A stretch of 64,000 nucleotides of DNA. It comes from Streptomyces sp. RFCAC02 (GTDB lineage Bacteria; Actinomycetota; Actinomycetes; Streptomycetales; Streptomycetaceae). Location of the stretch: positions 1,839,501 to 1,903,500 of the forward strand of contig NZ_SAUH01000001.1 in the NCBI RefSeq assembly GCF_004193175.1, read 5' to 3'. Both the position numbers and the translations under genes were made by a program. Of this stretch, positions 6,614 through 15,015 are shown piece after piece; position 1 is the stretch's first letter; each line of letters opens with the position of its first letter. Below the pieces are notes generated by a model. The model saw only the letters and a program-made list of their open reading frames with translations, was not told the origin of the DNA and did not search any database.

Positions 6614-8647
6614 TCATCCCTTGCGCGGCCAGTCGACCACGAGGCGGCTGTTCGTCTTGTCGATGACGAAGCGCGGCTCGGAAGCTGTCAGGTGTTCCCT
6701 GGCCTGCCCGACAGCCATGCGGAAGCTGGGGCGGGGTGCGGTGTTGCCCCACCCCGCGTTCCAGTCGCGGATCTCGGTGGCGACCTGGTCGGTGAGCCCA
6801 GGGGCATGAGAACCGTGACCGATGACGCCGAGTTCCCAGTAGCGTCCCTGCTCGTCCTCGTCCTCGCGAATGGTGAGGTAGGCCAGGGAGTCGCCGTCGA
6901 GGGCGGCCATGGAACCCCAGCTGAAGTGCGGGGCGAAGCCGGGGCGTGAACCGGGCATGCGGGACAGGCCGTTCGGCAGCGTGCACGCCAGGTACAGGTA
7001 GAGCCATTCGAACGGGTCGCCCTGGCGGAACTTCACGTCCGTCCACACCCTGGCGGAGGGCTGGTCGAGGACGGTGCGGATCGCGTCGCGGTCGAGGTCC
7101 TGCTCGCTGAACGTCTCCAGGCGGACGTTGCCCTCTCCTGCCATGTGCACGGGGGTGTAGATGTCGTCGCAGACGCCCTTGCGCAGGGGCACGAAGGTGG
7201 CCATCTCGCAGGAGACGGTCCGCCAGGTGTCCCCGTCCCGCTCGAACGCGAAGGAGCGGGAGATGCTGCCACGGATACGCATCGGGAGGACGAGGCGTCC
7301 GCCGGGGGCGAGCTGATCGAGCAACCCGGTGGGGACGTCGCCGGCGCCGACGGTGAACTGGATGCGGTCGAAGGGGGCATGCTCGGGGAGGCCGGCGGCG
7401 CCGTCGCCCAGCACGACGGTCACATTCGTTGCTCCGGCCTGTGCGAGGTTCGCTCGGGCGCCCTCGACGAGGTCCCGGTCCACGTCCACGGTCCACACGT
7501 GGCCGCCGGGCGTCACGAGCCGGCCGAGCAGGCCGGCGTTGTAGCCGGTGGCAGCTCCGGCCTCCAGGACCCGGTGGCCGGGCTGGGCCTGGAGCTGTTC
7601 CAGCTGGGTCGCGACGATGGAGGGCGCGGAGATGCAGGAGATCATCTCCCCGGTCCCGTCGGCGTGCTTGATGGGTACCGCGTCTTCGGCGTACGCGGCC
7701 TCCAGGTCCACGCCCGGGAGGAACCGGTGGCGCTCGGCGGCGCGGAACGCGGCGGTGATTGCGGGGGTGCGCAGGTGTCCGCCGTCGGTGAGGCGGGCGA
7801 CCAGTGCGTCGCGCAGTTCGGAGGCGTCGGTAGTCAGGGTGTTCTCCATGCGGGGCAGAGTAGGGGGCGGGGAGGTGCGCCGGTGGGCGGACACGTCCGC
7901 GACGAAGACGGCTTGACGAGCCAGCCAGGCCGTAGCGGCTTGCTCCTCGACCGTCACGCCCGTGCGGTTCAAGGCGAAGATCGCATGGTGGGCGAGGACG
8001 GCGCGCAGTCCTCGCGTCAGCACGCCGTCAGCGGCCAGGCGGGCCAGCTTCGACCCGGCGGCGGCGAAGGCAGCGACGCGCTTTCCCCAGGCGGGGCTGG
8101 CGTCCGGGCGTCGTGTCGCGTCTGCGGTCATCAGGCGCCGCATGGCCGTGACCGCCCGATCGAGTGATGGGCCGGTCGGCGGGGTGACGGGCGGCCGCAG
8201 CGCGGCGAGCTTCGTCCACACATCTCCGGTCTCGAACGGGTCGAGTCCGGCCGATCGGAACATGGTGGACAGCAGCAGAACGCAGCGTTCGCGTGCTCCG
8301 TGGGCTCCCGTCTCGACCAGGGCCGACGGGCTGTCCGCGCACCACAGGTCGTGCGCGATTGCCATGCCTGCGCTGCCGCCGAACGCCTCGGTCTCCGGTT
8401 CGTAGATGCCGCTGGTCCAGCGGCTGATCAGTTTCTCCGCGAGGAGGGTGTTCAGCCGTTCGGCTGCGGGTTCCTCAGTACGCAGCCGGAGGCCACCGTC
8501 CTTGCGCAGGAAGTGGTATCGCCGATCGTGCAGGGCGGACGCCAGTGCCGTGGCGGTCTCACGGCGATCGGTACCGCTCGGGAACATCACAGTGGCGTGC
8601 CACCAGCCGTCCTCCCGTAGGAGGAGGAGGTGTTCGTCGTCGTCCAA
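6614..8647 (-). CDS. FxLD-system fusion: LanB-like elimination domain + PCMT-like methyltransferase
   Basis: 677 residues from TTG 8647 (ribosome site AAGGAG six bases before). Residues 1 to about 260 begin WWHATVMFPSGTDRRE and resemble the thiopeptide-type / SpaB C-terminal domain, which in class I dehydratases eliminates glutamate from activated Ser/Thr. From about residue 267 the protein is a SAM methyltransferase of the protein-isoaspartate O-methyltransferase type: SAPSIVATQLEQLQ, motif I VLEAGAATGYN (about 360-370), GDGAAGLPEHAPFD and LAPGGRLVLP. Such enzymes are known as the FxLD-system methyltransferase. In other lanthipeptides PCMT homologues methylate an Asp and lead to isoaspartate or succinimide; this is the expected chemistry here by analogy. 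It lies 26 bases after lanC, in the same operon. Confidence 0.88.
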   Translation of the reverse strand: MDDDEHLLLLREDGWWHATVMFPSGTDRRETATALASALHDRRYHFLRKDGGLRLRTEEPAAERLNTLLAEKLISRWTSGIYEPETEAFGGSAGMAIAHDLWCADSPSALVETGAHGARERCVLLLSTMFRSAGLDPFETGDVWTKLAALRPPVTPPTGPSLDRAVTAMRRLMTADATRRPDASPAWGKRVAAFAAAGSKLARLAADGVLTRGLRAVLAHHAIFALNRTGVTVEEQAATAWLARQAVFVADVSAHRRTSPPPTLPRMENTLTTDASELRDALVARLTDGGHLRTPAITAAFRAAERHRFLPGVDLEAAYAEDAVPIKHADGTGEMISCISAPSIVATQLEQLQAQPGHRVLEAGAATGYNAGLLGRLVTPGGHVWTVDVDRDLVEGARANLAQAGATNVTVVLGDGAAGLPEHAPFDRIQFTVGAGDVPTGLLDQLAPGGRLVLPMRIRGSISRSFAFERDGDTWRTVSCEMATFVPLRKGVCDDIYTPVHMAGEGNVRLETFSEQDLDRDAIRTVLDQPSARVWTDVKFRQGDPFEWLYLYLACTLPNGLSRMPGSRPGFAPHFSWGSMAALDGDSLAYLTIREDEDEQGRYWELGVIGHGSHAPGLTDQVATEIRDWNAGWGNTAPRPSFRMAVGQAREHLTASEPRFVIDKTNSRLVVDWPRKG

Positions 8648-8673
8648 GGTCGCTCCTTGTGGTGGAGGGTCGA

Positions 8674-9747
8674 TCAGGTGATCAGCAGAGCGCGGGTCCA
8701 GCCGGTGCCGTCCGTGCCGTCGAGCGCCAGGCGGGCGCCGGCACGGCCTTCTAGGAGGCCGGGTTTGGTCAGCCGGTGCAGATCGGTGGTCAGGCGCTGG
8801 TGCAGGGTGGTGACGAGCGAGCCGAACCGGCGGGGTTCCGGGCTGTCGGCTGCGATGGAGCGGGTGACGGTCAGAAGTCCGGCCCAGCCGTGGCACAGCG
8901 AGGCATCCGTGACGCGGTCGAGAACGGCTGGGTCGCGCAGTGCGCGCACGGCAGCGTCTTCGGCGGTGCGGCACCGGGTGGGGTCGCCCAGGGCGATGCC
9001 GGCCAATTGCTGGGTGCGTGCGTTGCCGAGTCGGCCGTAGCACCAGGAGGGGCGTGTGGGTGGGGCTTCGGGTGGTGCGTGCCCCGTCAAGTGATCACGG
9101 GTGGTCCAGTACCAATTCCCGTACGCGTCGAGCCAGCGTGCCATGACGCCGATGGCATCGAGTTGCCCCGGCACCTGGACCCCGCACCGCACGGCGAGGG
9201 ACAACAGGGCGAGAGGCCCCGCGATGCCGTGTGCGATCCCGTTGTTGCCGTGACCGCCGGGCATCTCCTCACCTCCTGGGCCGGACTGCGCCCACCAGCC
9301 CGGCACCTTGCGGTCTCCGGCGCGGACCGGCCGCGCCAGGGAGACGAGGTGGCCCAGCAGCTCCCTCAGCAGCGGTGGGACCGGGTCACGGGTGAGGAGC
9401 AGTGCACCCAGTCCGGTCAGCCCCCGTATGAGGTCCCATTCCGCGAGGTGCGGCAGTACGCCAGTGGCCTGACGCTGACGCGCGGCGGCCAGCCGGTCAG
9501 TGACGACCCGGTCCACGGCCTCGCTGACGCCAGGGTGATGGGGGCGCCCGGCCCGGCCGAGTACGAACTCCAGTGCTGGCGCGCCGTGGAACAGGGAAGC
9601 GTTGCCACCTGTGCTCACACCCGGCGAGACGGCCAGCCCGAGGTGGTGCCGGGCGGCGGCGCCGTCACCGCGCTCGACATGCCACAGCGCCACCCCGAGA
9701 TCGCCTTCGGACAGCTCTTGTGTCCCCGGCGGGACTGAGGCCGTCAC
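8674..9747 (-). CDS. LanC-type lanthionine cyclase
   Basis: 357 residues, GTG overlapping the LanB stop (GTGA). The zinc site of LanC enzymes is complete: Cys236 in WCYGRLG and Cys285-His286 in LCHGWAG. The conserved turn GHGNNGIAHGIAG (165-177) is also present. It catalyses addition of Cys thiols to dehydroalanine/dehydrobutyrine, forming (methyl)lanthionine rings in the precursor encoded upstream. Slightly short for LanC (usually near 400 residues) but with all barrel signatures. No membrane segments; acts in the cytoplasm with LanB. Confidence 0.92.
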   Translation of the reverse strand: MTASVPPGTQELSEGDLGVALWHVERGDGAAARHHLGLAVSPGVSTGGNASLFHGAPALEFVLGRAGRPHHPGVSEAVDRVVTDRLAAARQRQATGVLPHLAEWDLIRGLTGLGALLLTRDPVPPLLRELLGHLVSLARPVRAGDRKVPGWWAQSGPGGEEMPGGHGNNGIAHGIAGPLALLSLAVRCGVQVPGQLDAIGVMARWLDAYGNWYWTTRDHLTGHAPPEAPPTRPSWCYGRLGNARTQQLAGIALGDPTRCRTAEDAAVRALRDPAVLDRVTDASLCHGWAGLLTVTRSIAADSPEPRRFGSLVTTLHQRLTTDLHRLTKPGLLEGRAGARLALDGTDGTGWTRALLIT

Positions 9748-11789
9748 GAGCGGGCCAGTGGCACGACGATGCTGTGCGCCCGCCCGCCGATCCAGCCGTC
9801 CGCGTCCGGCGGCGGGGCCTCGTAAAGCGTCGCGACGCCGGTTGGGCTGGCGTCGAGGTGCACCCGCAGCACATCCAGGTGCATGTCCTGACGAAGATCC
9901 AGCGGGAGCTGCTGGTCATCCTCGGCCAGCAGAACGCCGTCCGGCACGTGCCACCGATCCATCCAGGCGTGCAACCGTGAGGTCCACTCCCCGAGTGGCG
10001 CGGCGCGGCCGGGCAGGTCCCGCGCCCGCAGCTTCCACCGGGCGGACACCAGCACCGAGCGCCGGTGGTGCAGGGCCGGAAGGAACGGCAAGGTCCAGGC
10101 TGCGCCCCAGTCGAACCCCGTCACCTGTGGTGTCGCGGCCCGGCTGATCTCGGCCAGGAACCGGGCCGCCGGAGGGGTGTAGTTGTTCCACACGAAATTG
10201 ATCGCGGTCGGCGCGAGCAGTTCAAGGCGCGTGCCGGTGGCGGCCTCAGCGAGGTAGAGGCGGCCATCACGGATACCGACCGCCAGGTCGGAGGGGAAGA
10301 GCACGCCTGGCGCATGATGCCGGTGCTCGCCGATACTGACCAGCCGTGGCAGCGCCTGTGGGGCGCGGGTGAGCAGGTCGGCAGGGACACGGCCGGCGTG
10401 GAAGGACAGCTGTGCGAGTTGTGCGCCGGGCTCGACGGTGGGCAGATCGGCGTACGCCATGTCGGCGCCGGGGAACAGGTGCCAGAACCGGCCCGTCATC
10501 GCCCCGGCGGCGCGCGAGACGGCCGATACCCGAAGACGGAAGTCGCCGCGGTCGAGCGCCCGCGTCGAGCCGGCCTGGATGTGGAAGCACAGGTCGAGAT
10601 GCGGCGGGGTGAGCGCCGATGTGACGGGCGTACTGGCAGCGGCCTGCAGTTGCTCGATCATCGCTCCTGACAGGATCACTGCCCGGCGGCCCTCGACGGC
10701 CGCCTCACCAGCCAGCTCCAGAAGCAGCCGGTCGCGCCGGGTCATCGGGCGCGGAGGCGATGCGACCCGGTCGAACCCTTCGGGGAGGCCCAGCCCCGCC
10801 TCGGGGTCTGTGACCAGGTCCAGCGGAATCTCGGCGCCGTCGCCATAACGGTCGGCGAACTGTTCGGCGTAACGGCTCCAGGCCGGGGTCCCCGCTGGAT
10901 GTGTGGCGAGCCGCGTCAGGATTGTCGCGGCGGTCCCTGCCTCCGTCACCACCGCACGGGGAAGCCGCACCGTGGCGTCGAGGCGAACATCTGGCGCGCT
11001 CAGGTGGCTGCGGGCGTGCTCGCGCAGCCCGGGCGGCAGGCAGGCAGCCGGGTCCACGGCGGTGGCGGGCGCCCGCAGCGACGAACGCAGCAGCCTCACC
11101 TGAAGAAGCTTCGTGATCAGCCGGGTCCGCTGCTGGCCGGCCGTCCCAGGGAACGCGGCGGCGAGCTTGTCCGTGAGAACCCCGCAGGGGACGGGTGACC
11201 GGGCCGTGTCGAGCACCAGCGCAACCGCCGGCGTAAGCGCGAGCGAGATCTCCGATGCTCCCTCGGACGGGACGTACACGCGCCCGCCACGCTGACGCGC
11301 CAGGTTGTTGACGCAGATCTCGACGGAGGCCATCCGCTCGGCGTCCGCCTCCCAGCGGCTGATCGCCGTATCGAGCGCGACGGGGTCCGGACGCGCGACC
11401 ACCCGGTGCCCCTCCCCGACGCGCACCTCGGACGTGTCGCCGAAATCGCCGAGCAGCGCGACGCCGGCGAACAGACCGAACGGGGTCGAACGGCGCGCGT
11501 ACCGGATCGCGTACCGGGCTGTGGCCAGCGCTGCCCGGCGGACCCGACGTACTCCCGGGGTGCGACCGCCGAGGATGGATGCGACCTGGCGCGCCAGGTC
11601 AGGACTGGCAGTGGCCACTGCCTGCCGAAAGGACTGGTCGGTCCACACCGTGTTCAGCCACGAGCGCCAGTGTTCCAGCGGGGCGGCGGGGCACGGCCAA
11701 GGCGGCATGTCAGGACCGGTGAGGTTCACCGCGGCGCGCAGCATCCCGCCCCCGGCGTTTCCGTACAGGCTGTGGCGCGCACGTGTCAT
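9744..11789 (-). CDS. Class I lantibiotic dehydratase, glutamylation domain only (LanB)
   Basis: 681 residues from ATG 11789; AAAGGAG precedes it at good spacing and a GTG three bases earlier is the alternative. The N-terminal third has the family signature RRSTPFGLFAGV (about 100-111), and the C-terminal part has WKLRARDLPG. Full-length LanB enzymes are about 1000 residues and carry both a tRNA-Glu-dependent glutamylation domain and a C-terminal elimination domain. This one stops after the first. The elimination-like domain is found instead at the start of the methyltransferase fusion two genes downstream, so LanB is split. Substrate: Ser/Thr of the adjacent FxLD precursor. Confidence 0.9.
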   Translation of the reverse strand: MTRARHSLYGNAGGGMLRAAVNLTGPDMPPWPCPAAPLEHWRSWLNTVWTDQSFRQAVATASPDLARQVASILGGRTPGVRRVRRAALATARYAIRYARRSTPFGLFAGVALLGDFGDTSEVRVGEGHRVVARPDPVALDTAISRWEADAERMASVEICVNNLARQRGGRVYVPSEGASEISLALTPAVALVLDTARSPVPCGVLTDKLAAAFPGTAGQQRTRLITKLLQVRLLRSSLRAPATAVDPAACLPPGLREHARSHLSAPDVRLDATVRLPRAVVTEAGTAATILTRLATHPAGTPAWSRYAEQFADRYGDGAEIPLDLVTDPEAGLGLPEGFDRVASPPRPMTRRDRLLLELAGEAAVEGRRAVILSGAMIEQLQAAASTPVTSALTPPHLDLCFHIQAGSTRALDRGDFRLRVSAVSRAAGAMTGRFWHLFPGADMAYADLPTVEPGAQLAQLSFHAGRVPADLLTRAPQALPRLVSIGEHRHHAPGVLFPSDLAVGIRDGRLYLAEAATGTRLELLAPTAINFVWNNYTPPAARFLAEISRAATPQVTGFDWGAAWTLPFLPALHHRRSVLVSARWKLRARDLPGRAAPLGEWTSRLHAWMDRWHVPDGVLLAEDDQQLPLDLRQDMHLDVLRVHLDASPTGVATLYEAPPPDADGWIGGRAHSIVVPLARS

Positions 11790-11818
11790 CACCGCGCTCC
11801 TTTCAGTCAGCAGGAAGA

Positions 11819-11854
11819 GCGCGGGCTGGACGGCTGGCTTCGTCCAGCCCGCGC
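11819..11854 (-). terminator. Hairpin between precursor and lanB
   Basis: A perfect 14-base inverted repeat (11819-11832 against 11841-11854) with an eight-base loop lies 17 bases after the precursor stop and about 30 bases before lanB. Hairpins here are typical of RiPP operons: they stabilise the short precursor message or partly terminate transcription, so precursor is made in excess over enzymes. Confidence 0.75.
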
Positions 11855-11870
11855 CGGCGAACCGAACCAG

Positions 11871-12035
11871 CTACGAGGTGGCGCAGGCGCTCGGGCACGA
11901 AGCCCCGCAGTTGTCACCGGTGCTGCACATCAGCACCGTCTCGGTCGCCGGCGTGCCCTCGATGAAGGTGATGTCGAGATCGAAGGGATCGGTGTTGGTG
12001 TCGGTGGTGGCGGCTTCCGTTGCGGGCATGGTCAC
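11871..12035 (-). CDS. FxLD-family lanthipeptide precursor
   Basis: 54 residues; GTG 12035 is preferred because GGAGGA lies seven bases upstream (ATG 12029 is the alternative). The leader is acidic and Thr/Ala-rich and contains FDLDITFIEG, matching the FxLD box that names the family and serves as the enzyme recognition site. The likely core begins near TVLMCSTGDNCG and ends ASCPSACATS: four cysteines and several Ser/Thr, enough for up to four (methyl)lanthionine rings. An Asp in the core (TGDN) is a candidate target for the PCMT-like methyltransferase. Cleavage position is not certain. Encoded directly upstream of lanB on the same strand. Confidence 0.92.
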   Translation of the reverse strand: MTMPATEAATTDTNTDPFDLDITFIEGTPATETVLMCSTGDNCGASCPSACATS

Positions 12036-12144
12036 GGGATTCCTCCTGCTGAGAAACCGGGGGCTGTGGAACCCCGCCGCGCTGCCGGATTGGCGCCATG
12101 CGCGGCGGGGTGTGTCCTCACGATGGCGCACGGACCATGACCGG

Positions 12145-12214
12145 GGAATGGGCTCGTGCGGTGCTCGTGTGGTGCTTGTGCGAGCACCACACGAGCACCG
12201 CACGAGCCCATTCC
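12145..12214. promoter_or_regulatory. 32-bp perfect inverted repeat between precursor and regulator
   Basis: Arms 12145-12176 and 12183-12214 are exact reverse complements, 32 bases each, with a six-base loop (TGTGCG). Within each arm the unit GTGCTCGTG recurs, so the site can also be seen as overlapping smaller repeats. It lies between the divergent FxLD precursor (start 12035) and the regulator (start 12284). It could be a multi-dimer operator or an RNA hairpin in either 5' leader. Confidence 0.85.
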
Positions 12215-12283
12215 GCAGTCGGTCTGTGACCGCTACCGTCGATCTGATCGGGCACCGCACTCGTCCTCACCCACGGGGAGCAG

Positions 12284-13627
12284 ATGACGCATCCGCTGAC
12301 CCGGGCGCTCCTGGCCCGCAACGTCACCACCAGCCGGTTCGTGCGCGAGCTGGCCGTGCTGGCCCGTGAGCGAGGCGCGTACATCAGTCCCGGACGAGCG
12401 GAGGCATACCGCTGGCAGGGCCGCTGCAAAGACAAGCCGCGCCGACCGGAAGACCACACTCAACGCCTCATCGGCGAGTGGCTGGGACTTCCCCCCGAGG
12501 CCGTGGACCCCCGCGCCTGGCCGCATTGGCTGGAGTCCGACCCACTCCAGCACCCCCCCGACCACCCATGGACGCCGTCCGGTGCCCTCGCCGCGCTGAC
12601 ACAGGTGTCCGGGGAGGAGACCGACATGGACCGCAGATCGTTCACCCTCACCGGAGGCGCCCTCACGGGCAGCCTGCTGGCGTGGCTCACCACCGACCCA
12701 GCCGCCGCCGGACAGATCACCAGTGCCCGCCGCATCGGCGAGACGGCCGTCGCCCGCATCGAGCAGCGGGTCGGCGAACTGCGCCGCGCCGATGACACCG
12801 GCGGAGGCGGCCAACTCCTCGACCACACCGCCACCCTCCTGCGGCTGGTCACCCGGCTGCTGCGCGACCGCAGCTACACCGACGCCCACGGCCTTCGCCT
12901 GTATGCCGCCGCCGCCGACCTCGCCCGCCAGCGCGCCGCCGCCCGGTTCGACGTATACGACCGATGCGACGACGGCCTGTTCGAGGTGGCGCTGCGCGCC
13001 GCGCGGACCGCCGGGGACGACGCCCTCGGCGCCAATATCCTCGGTTTCTGGGCAACGGCCGCCGCCAACACCGGCCGCCCTCGGGACGCTGAGACGATGG
13101 CCACCGCCGCCCTGGCCACCGTACGGGGCCGCACCACCCCGCGGGTCGAGGCGCTCCTCTCCATGCGGCGCGGGCGCGCCCGCGCCCATACCGCGCACCC
13201 TGGCTGCTGGGCCGATTTCGATCATGCCGAGACCCTGCTCGATGGTGCCGATGCGCATGGAGACCAGGACCCGGAGTGGATCTACTGGTTCGGCCCGACC
13301 GACGTCGGCGCCGCACGAGCCAGCAGCCACCGCGACCGCGACCAACCCAGCTCCGCCGCTGAGCAGTTCGCCCACGTCGCCCATGCCTTCCCCCACCGGT
13401 ACGTGCGCGACCGCGCCCTCTACCTCACCCGCCAGGCCGACGCCGAATACGCCGCCGGCCAGATCGAAGAGGCGTGCGCCACCGCGGACCAGGCACTCAC
13501 CCTCACGCAGACCATCACCTCGCGCCGCACCACCGCCCCTCTCCTCGAACTCGCGGCCAAGGTGCGCACGTCAACTTTCCCCGCCGCCCGCGACTTCCAC
13601 GAACGCGCCCAAACCGTCCTCACCTGA
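12284..13627 (+). CDS. Divergent helical-repeat regulator of the FxLD cluster
   Basis: 447 residues; ATG 12284 with GGGGAG seven bases upstream. The first 85 residues look like an unusual helix-turn-helix region (LLARNVTTSRFVRELAVLAR, then IGEWLGLPPEAVDPRAW). Residues about 115-145 contain MDRRSFTLTGGALTGSLLAW, a twin-arginine-like motif placed internally, common in the NsdA/BldD-like family of Streptomyces TPR regulators where it is not used for export. The rest is helical repeats ending with DFHERAQTVLT. Divergent from the lanthipeptide operon across the long palindrome, so it is the best candidate for its regulator. Confidence 0.75.
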   Translation: MTHPLTRALLARNVTTSRFVRELAVLARERGAYISPGRAEAYRWQGRCKDKPRRPEDHTQRLIGEWLGLPPEAVDPRAWPHWLESDPLQHPPDHPWTPSGALAALTQVSGEETDMDRRSFTLTGGALTGSLLAWLTTDPAAAGQITSARRIGETAVARIEQRVGELRRADDTGGGGQLLDHTATLLRLVTRLLRDRSYTDAHGLRLYAAAADLARQRAAARFDVYDRCDDGLFEVALRAARTAGDDALGANILGFWATAAANTGRPRDAETMATAALATVRGRTTPRVEALLSMRRGRARAHTAHPGCWADFDHAETLLDGADAHGDQDPEWIYWFGPTDVGAARASSHRDRDQPSSAAEQFAHVAHAFPHRYVRDRALYLTRQADAEYAAGQIEEACATADQALTLTQTITSRRTTAPLLELAAKVRTSTFPAARDFHERAQTVLT

Positions 13628-13805
13628 CCCCCGCCAGCCGCGACCGGACAAGCCAGCAGGCCACGGCGGCGTACGTCCGACAAGTGCCCGGTCAGGGCTC
13701 CTGCGCGGGCCGAGGGAGGGCACGCAGAAGTCGGTGCAGGCGTGCGGCGCCCCGCAGTGTCCGGGTCGTCGTTCGTGGGGCGGTGGTGCCGGTCATGGTG
13801 GGGTG

Positions 13806-14675
13806 TCACCCGAACTCTGTCTCAGAGCAGATGCGTTGAGTGGTGATGTCATAAGCCCGAGGGCCGTCCGCGACGACGCGGCGCACCGCGTCGAGGCCCT
13901 GCTGGTGCGGCAGTGCGGCGGCCTCGGCGCTATCGAGTCCTGTCTTCAGCCAGCGGGTGTCCGGGCCGGAGAGGTAGGTGACGACGTGGTCCTCGGTCAC
14001 GTGCAGGGTGGCGCTGTGCGGCAGGTGAAGTTCCGTGAGGGGGGCGGGCACGGTGATGCCGGCCTGGATGGGGACGACGCGCAGGGTGATCCGCCGCTCT
14101 TCGGCGAGGGCGAGTACGTGGGCGAGTTGCTCGGTCTGGCCCGCGCGGGCCAGGAGCGAGTCCTCGATCAGGACGGTGAGCGTGCCAGCCGGGAGCTGGT
14201 CGTCCTCGGGCGGGGGCTGGTGGCCGGCCAGCAGGGCTGGCGGGCGCACGTCCATGGCCTTGTAGGCGTCCACCAGCCGCCGGTGTTCAGCGGGTGATGT
14301 CAGGGCCGCCGGCCAGACGTAGGTGATCCACACGCGCGCCGAGCGGGCGCATGCCTGCACCGCGCGCAGCCGCTCCAGGGGCCGACCGCTGAGGTCCACC
14401 GCGTGGTGCCAGTCCCCGCCGTGGTGCAGGCTGCGCATCTCGCGCATGATCGCGGCCGGCCGCTGGCCGAGGCGGGCGGCCACGATCGCCGGGATGTCGG
14501 GACGGGCCGTACGGTGCCCGCGTTCGGCGCGCGAGAGGGTGCTGGCGGAGATGGACAGGGAGGCAGCGACCTCTTCCAGTGTCAGGCCGGCGCGGTGCCG
14601 GAGGTCCCGCAGGTAGGCACCGGTCACGATCGCTGCGACGGACGGACTGTCGCAGCAGTTCTTCGAGTGCGTCAC
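13806..14675 (-). CDS. XRE-family regulator with DUF5753 domain
   Basis: 289 residues from GTG 14675 (GGGAGG upstream). Residues about 17-75 are a classic helix-turn-helix (YLRDLRHRAGLTLEEVAAS, ISASTLSRAERGHR). The remainder is a DUF5753 ligand/partner domain (VWITYVWPAAL..., LIEDSLLARAG, LRVVPIQAGI, TYLSGPDTRW). Such proteins usually pair with a DUF397 partner; none is adjacent. It is convergent with the preceding regulator. Ligand and targets unknown. Confidence 0.85.
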   Translation of the reverse strand: MTHSKNCCDSPSVAAIVTGAYLRDLRHRAGLTLEEVAASLSISASTLSRAERGHRTARPDIPAIVAARLGQRPAAIMREMRSLHHGGDWHHAVDLSGRPLERLRAVQACARSARVWITYVWPAALTSPAEHRRLVDAYKAMDVRPPALLAGHQPPPEDDQLPAGTLTVLIEDSLLARAGQTEQLAHVLALAEERRITLRVVPIQAGITVPAPLTELHLPHSATLHVTEDHVVTYLSGPDTRWLKTGLDSAEAAALPHQQGLDAVRRVVADGPRAYDITTQRICSETEFG

Positions 14676-14886
14676 ATCGCCTCCCGGGCGAACAGGCCGG
14701 GCCGCAGCGTGCGGGAGCATCGGTCGCAGGACGGGCAGGTGTCTCACAAGTCTGCTCGGTTTCGGGGTCGGTCGTGTCCCGGGCGAGAGGCCGGGACACG
14801 GAAGCGGATCGAGTGATGGTGGGCGCAGCTGCGTGCAGCGGGCATGAGAGCGCACGGGTCGGTGAGGGCGCACGGACCCGCCGCAC

Positions 14887-15015
14887 TCCCCCGGTGGTGT
14901 CGGCGATCGGCAGCGTGGCGAGGTCGAGCGTCTGGCGGGACGGCCGTGCCCGGCCGCCGGTGGGCGCGTGGGTACGGACCATCCCGCGGCGCTGCCGCCC
15001 TTCTGCCGCAGTCAC
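14887..15015 (-). pseudogene. Truncated DUF742 (CvnC-like) gene
   Basis: GTG 15015 overlaps the roadblock stop as GTGA, the normal coupling in conservon operons. It reads MVRTHAPTGGRARPSRQTL then DLATLPIADTTGG, the conserved start of DUF742 proteins, which continue for about 120 residues with a winged-helix region. Here similarity ends near 14887 and the frame runs on through low-complexity sequence into the next gene in another phase. The downstream Ras-like GTPase (CvnD) expected in this operon is absent. The region 14676-14886 holds nothing else recognisable. Confidence 0.65.
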
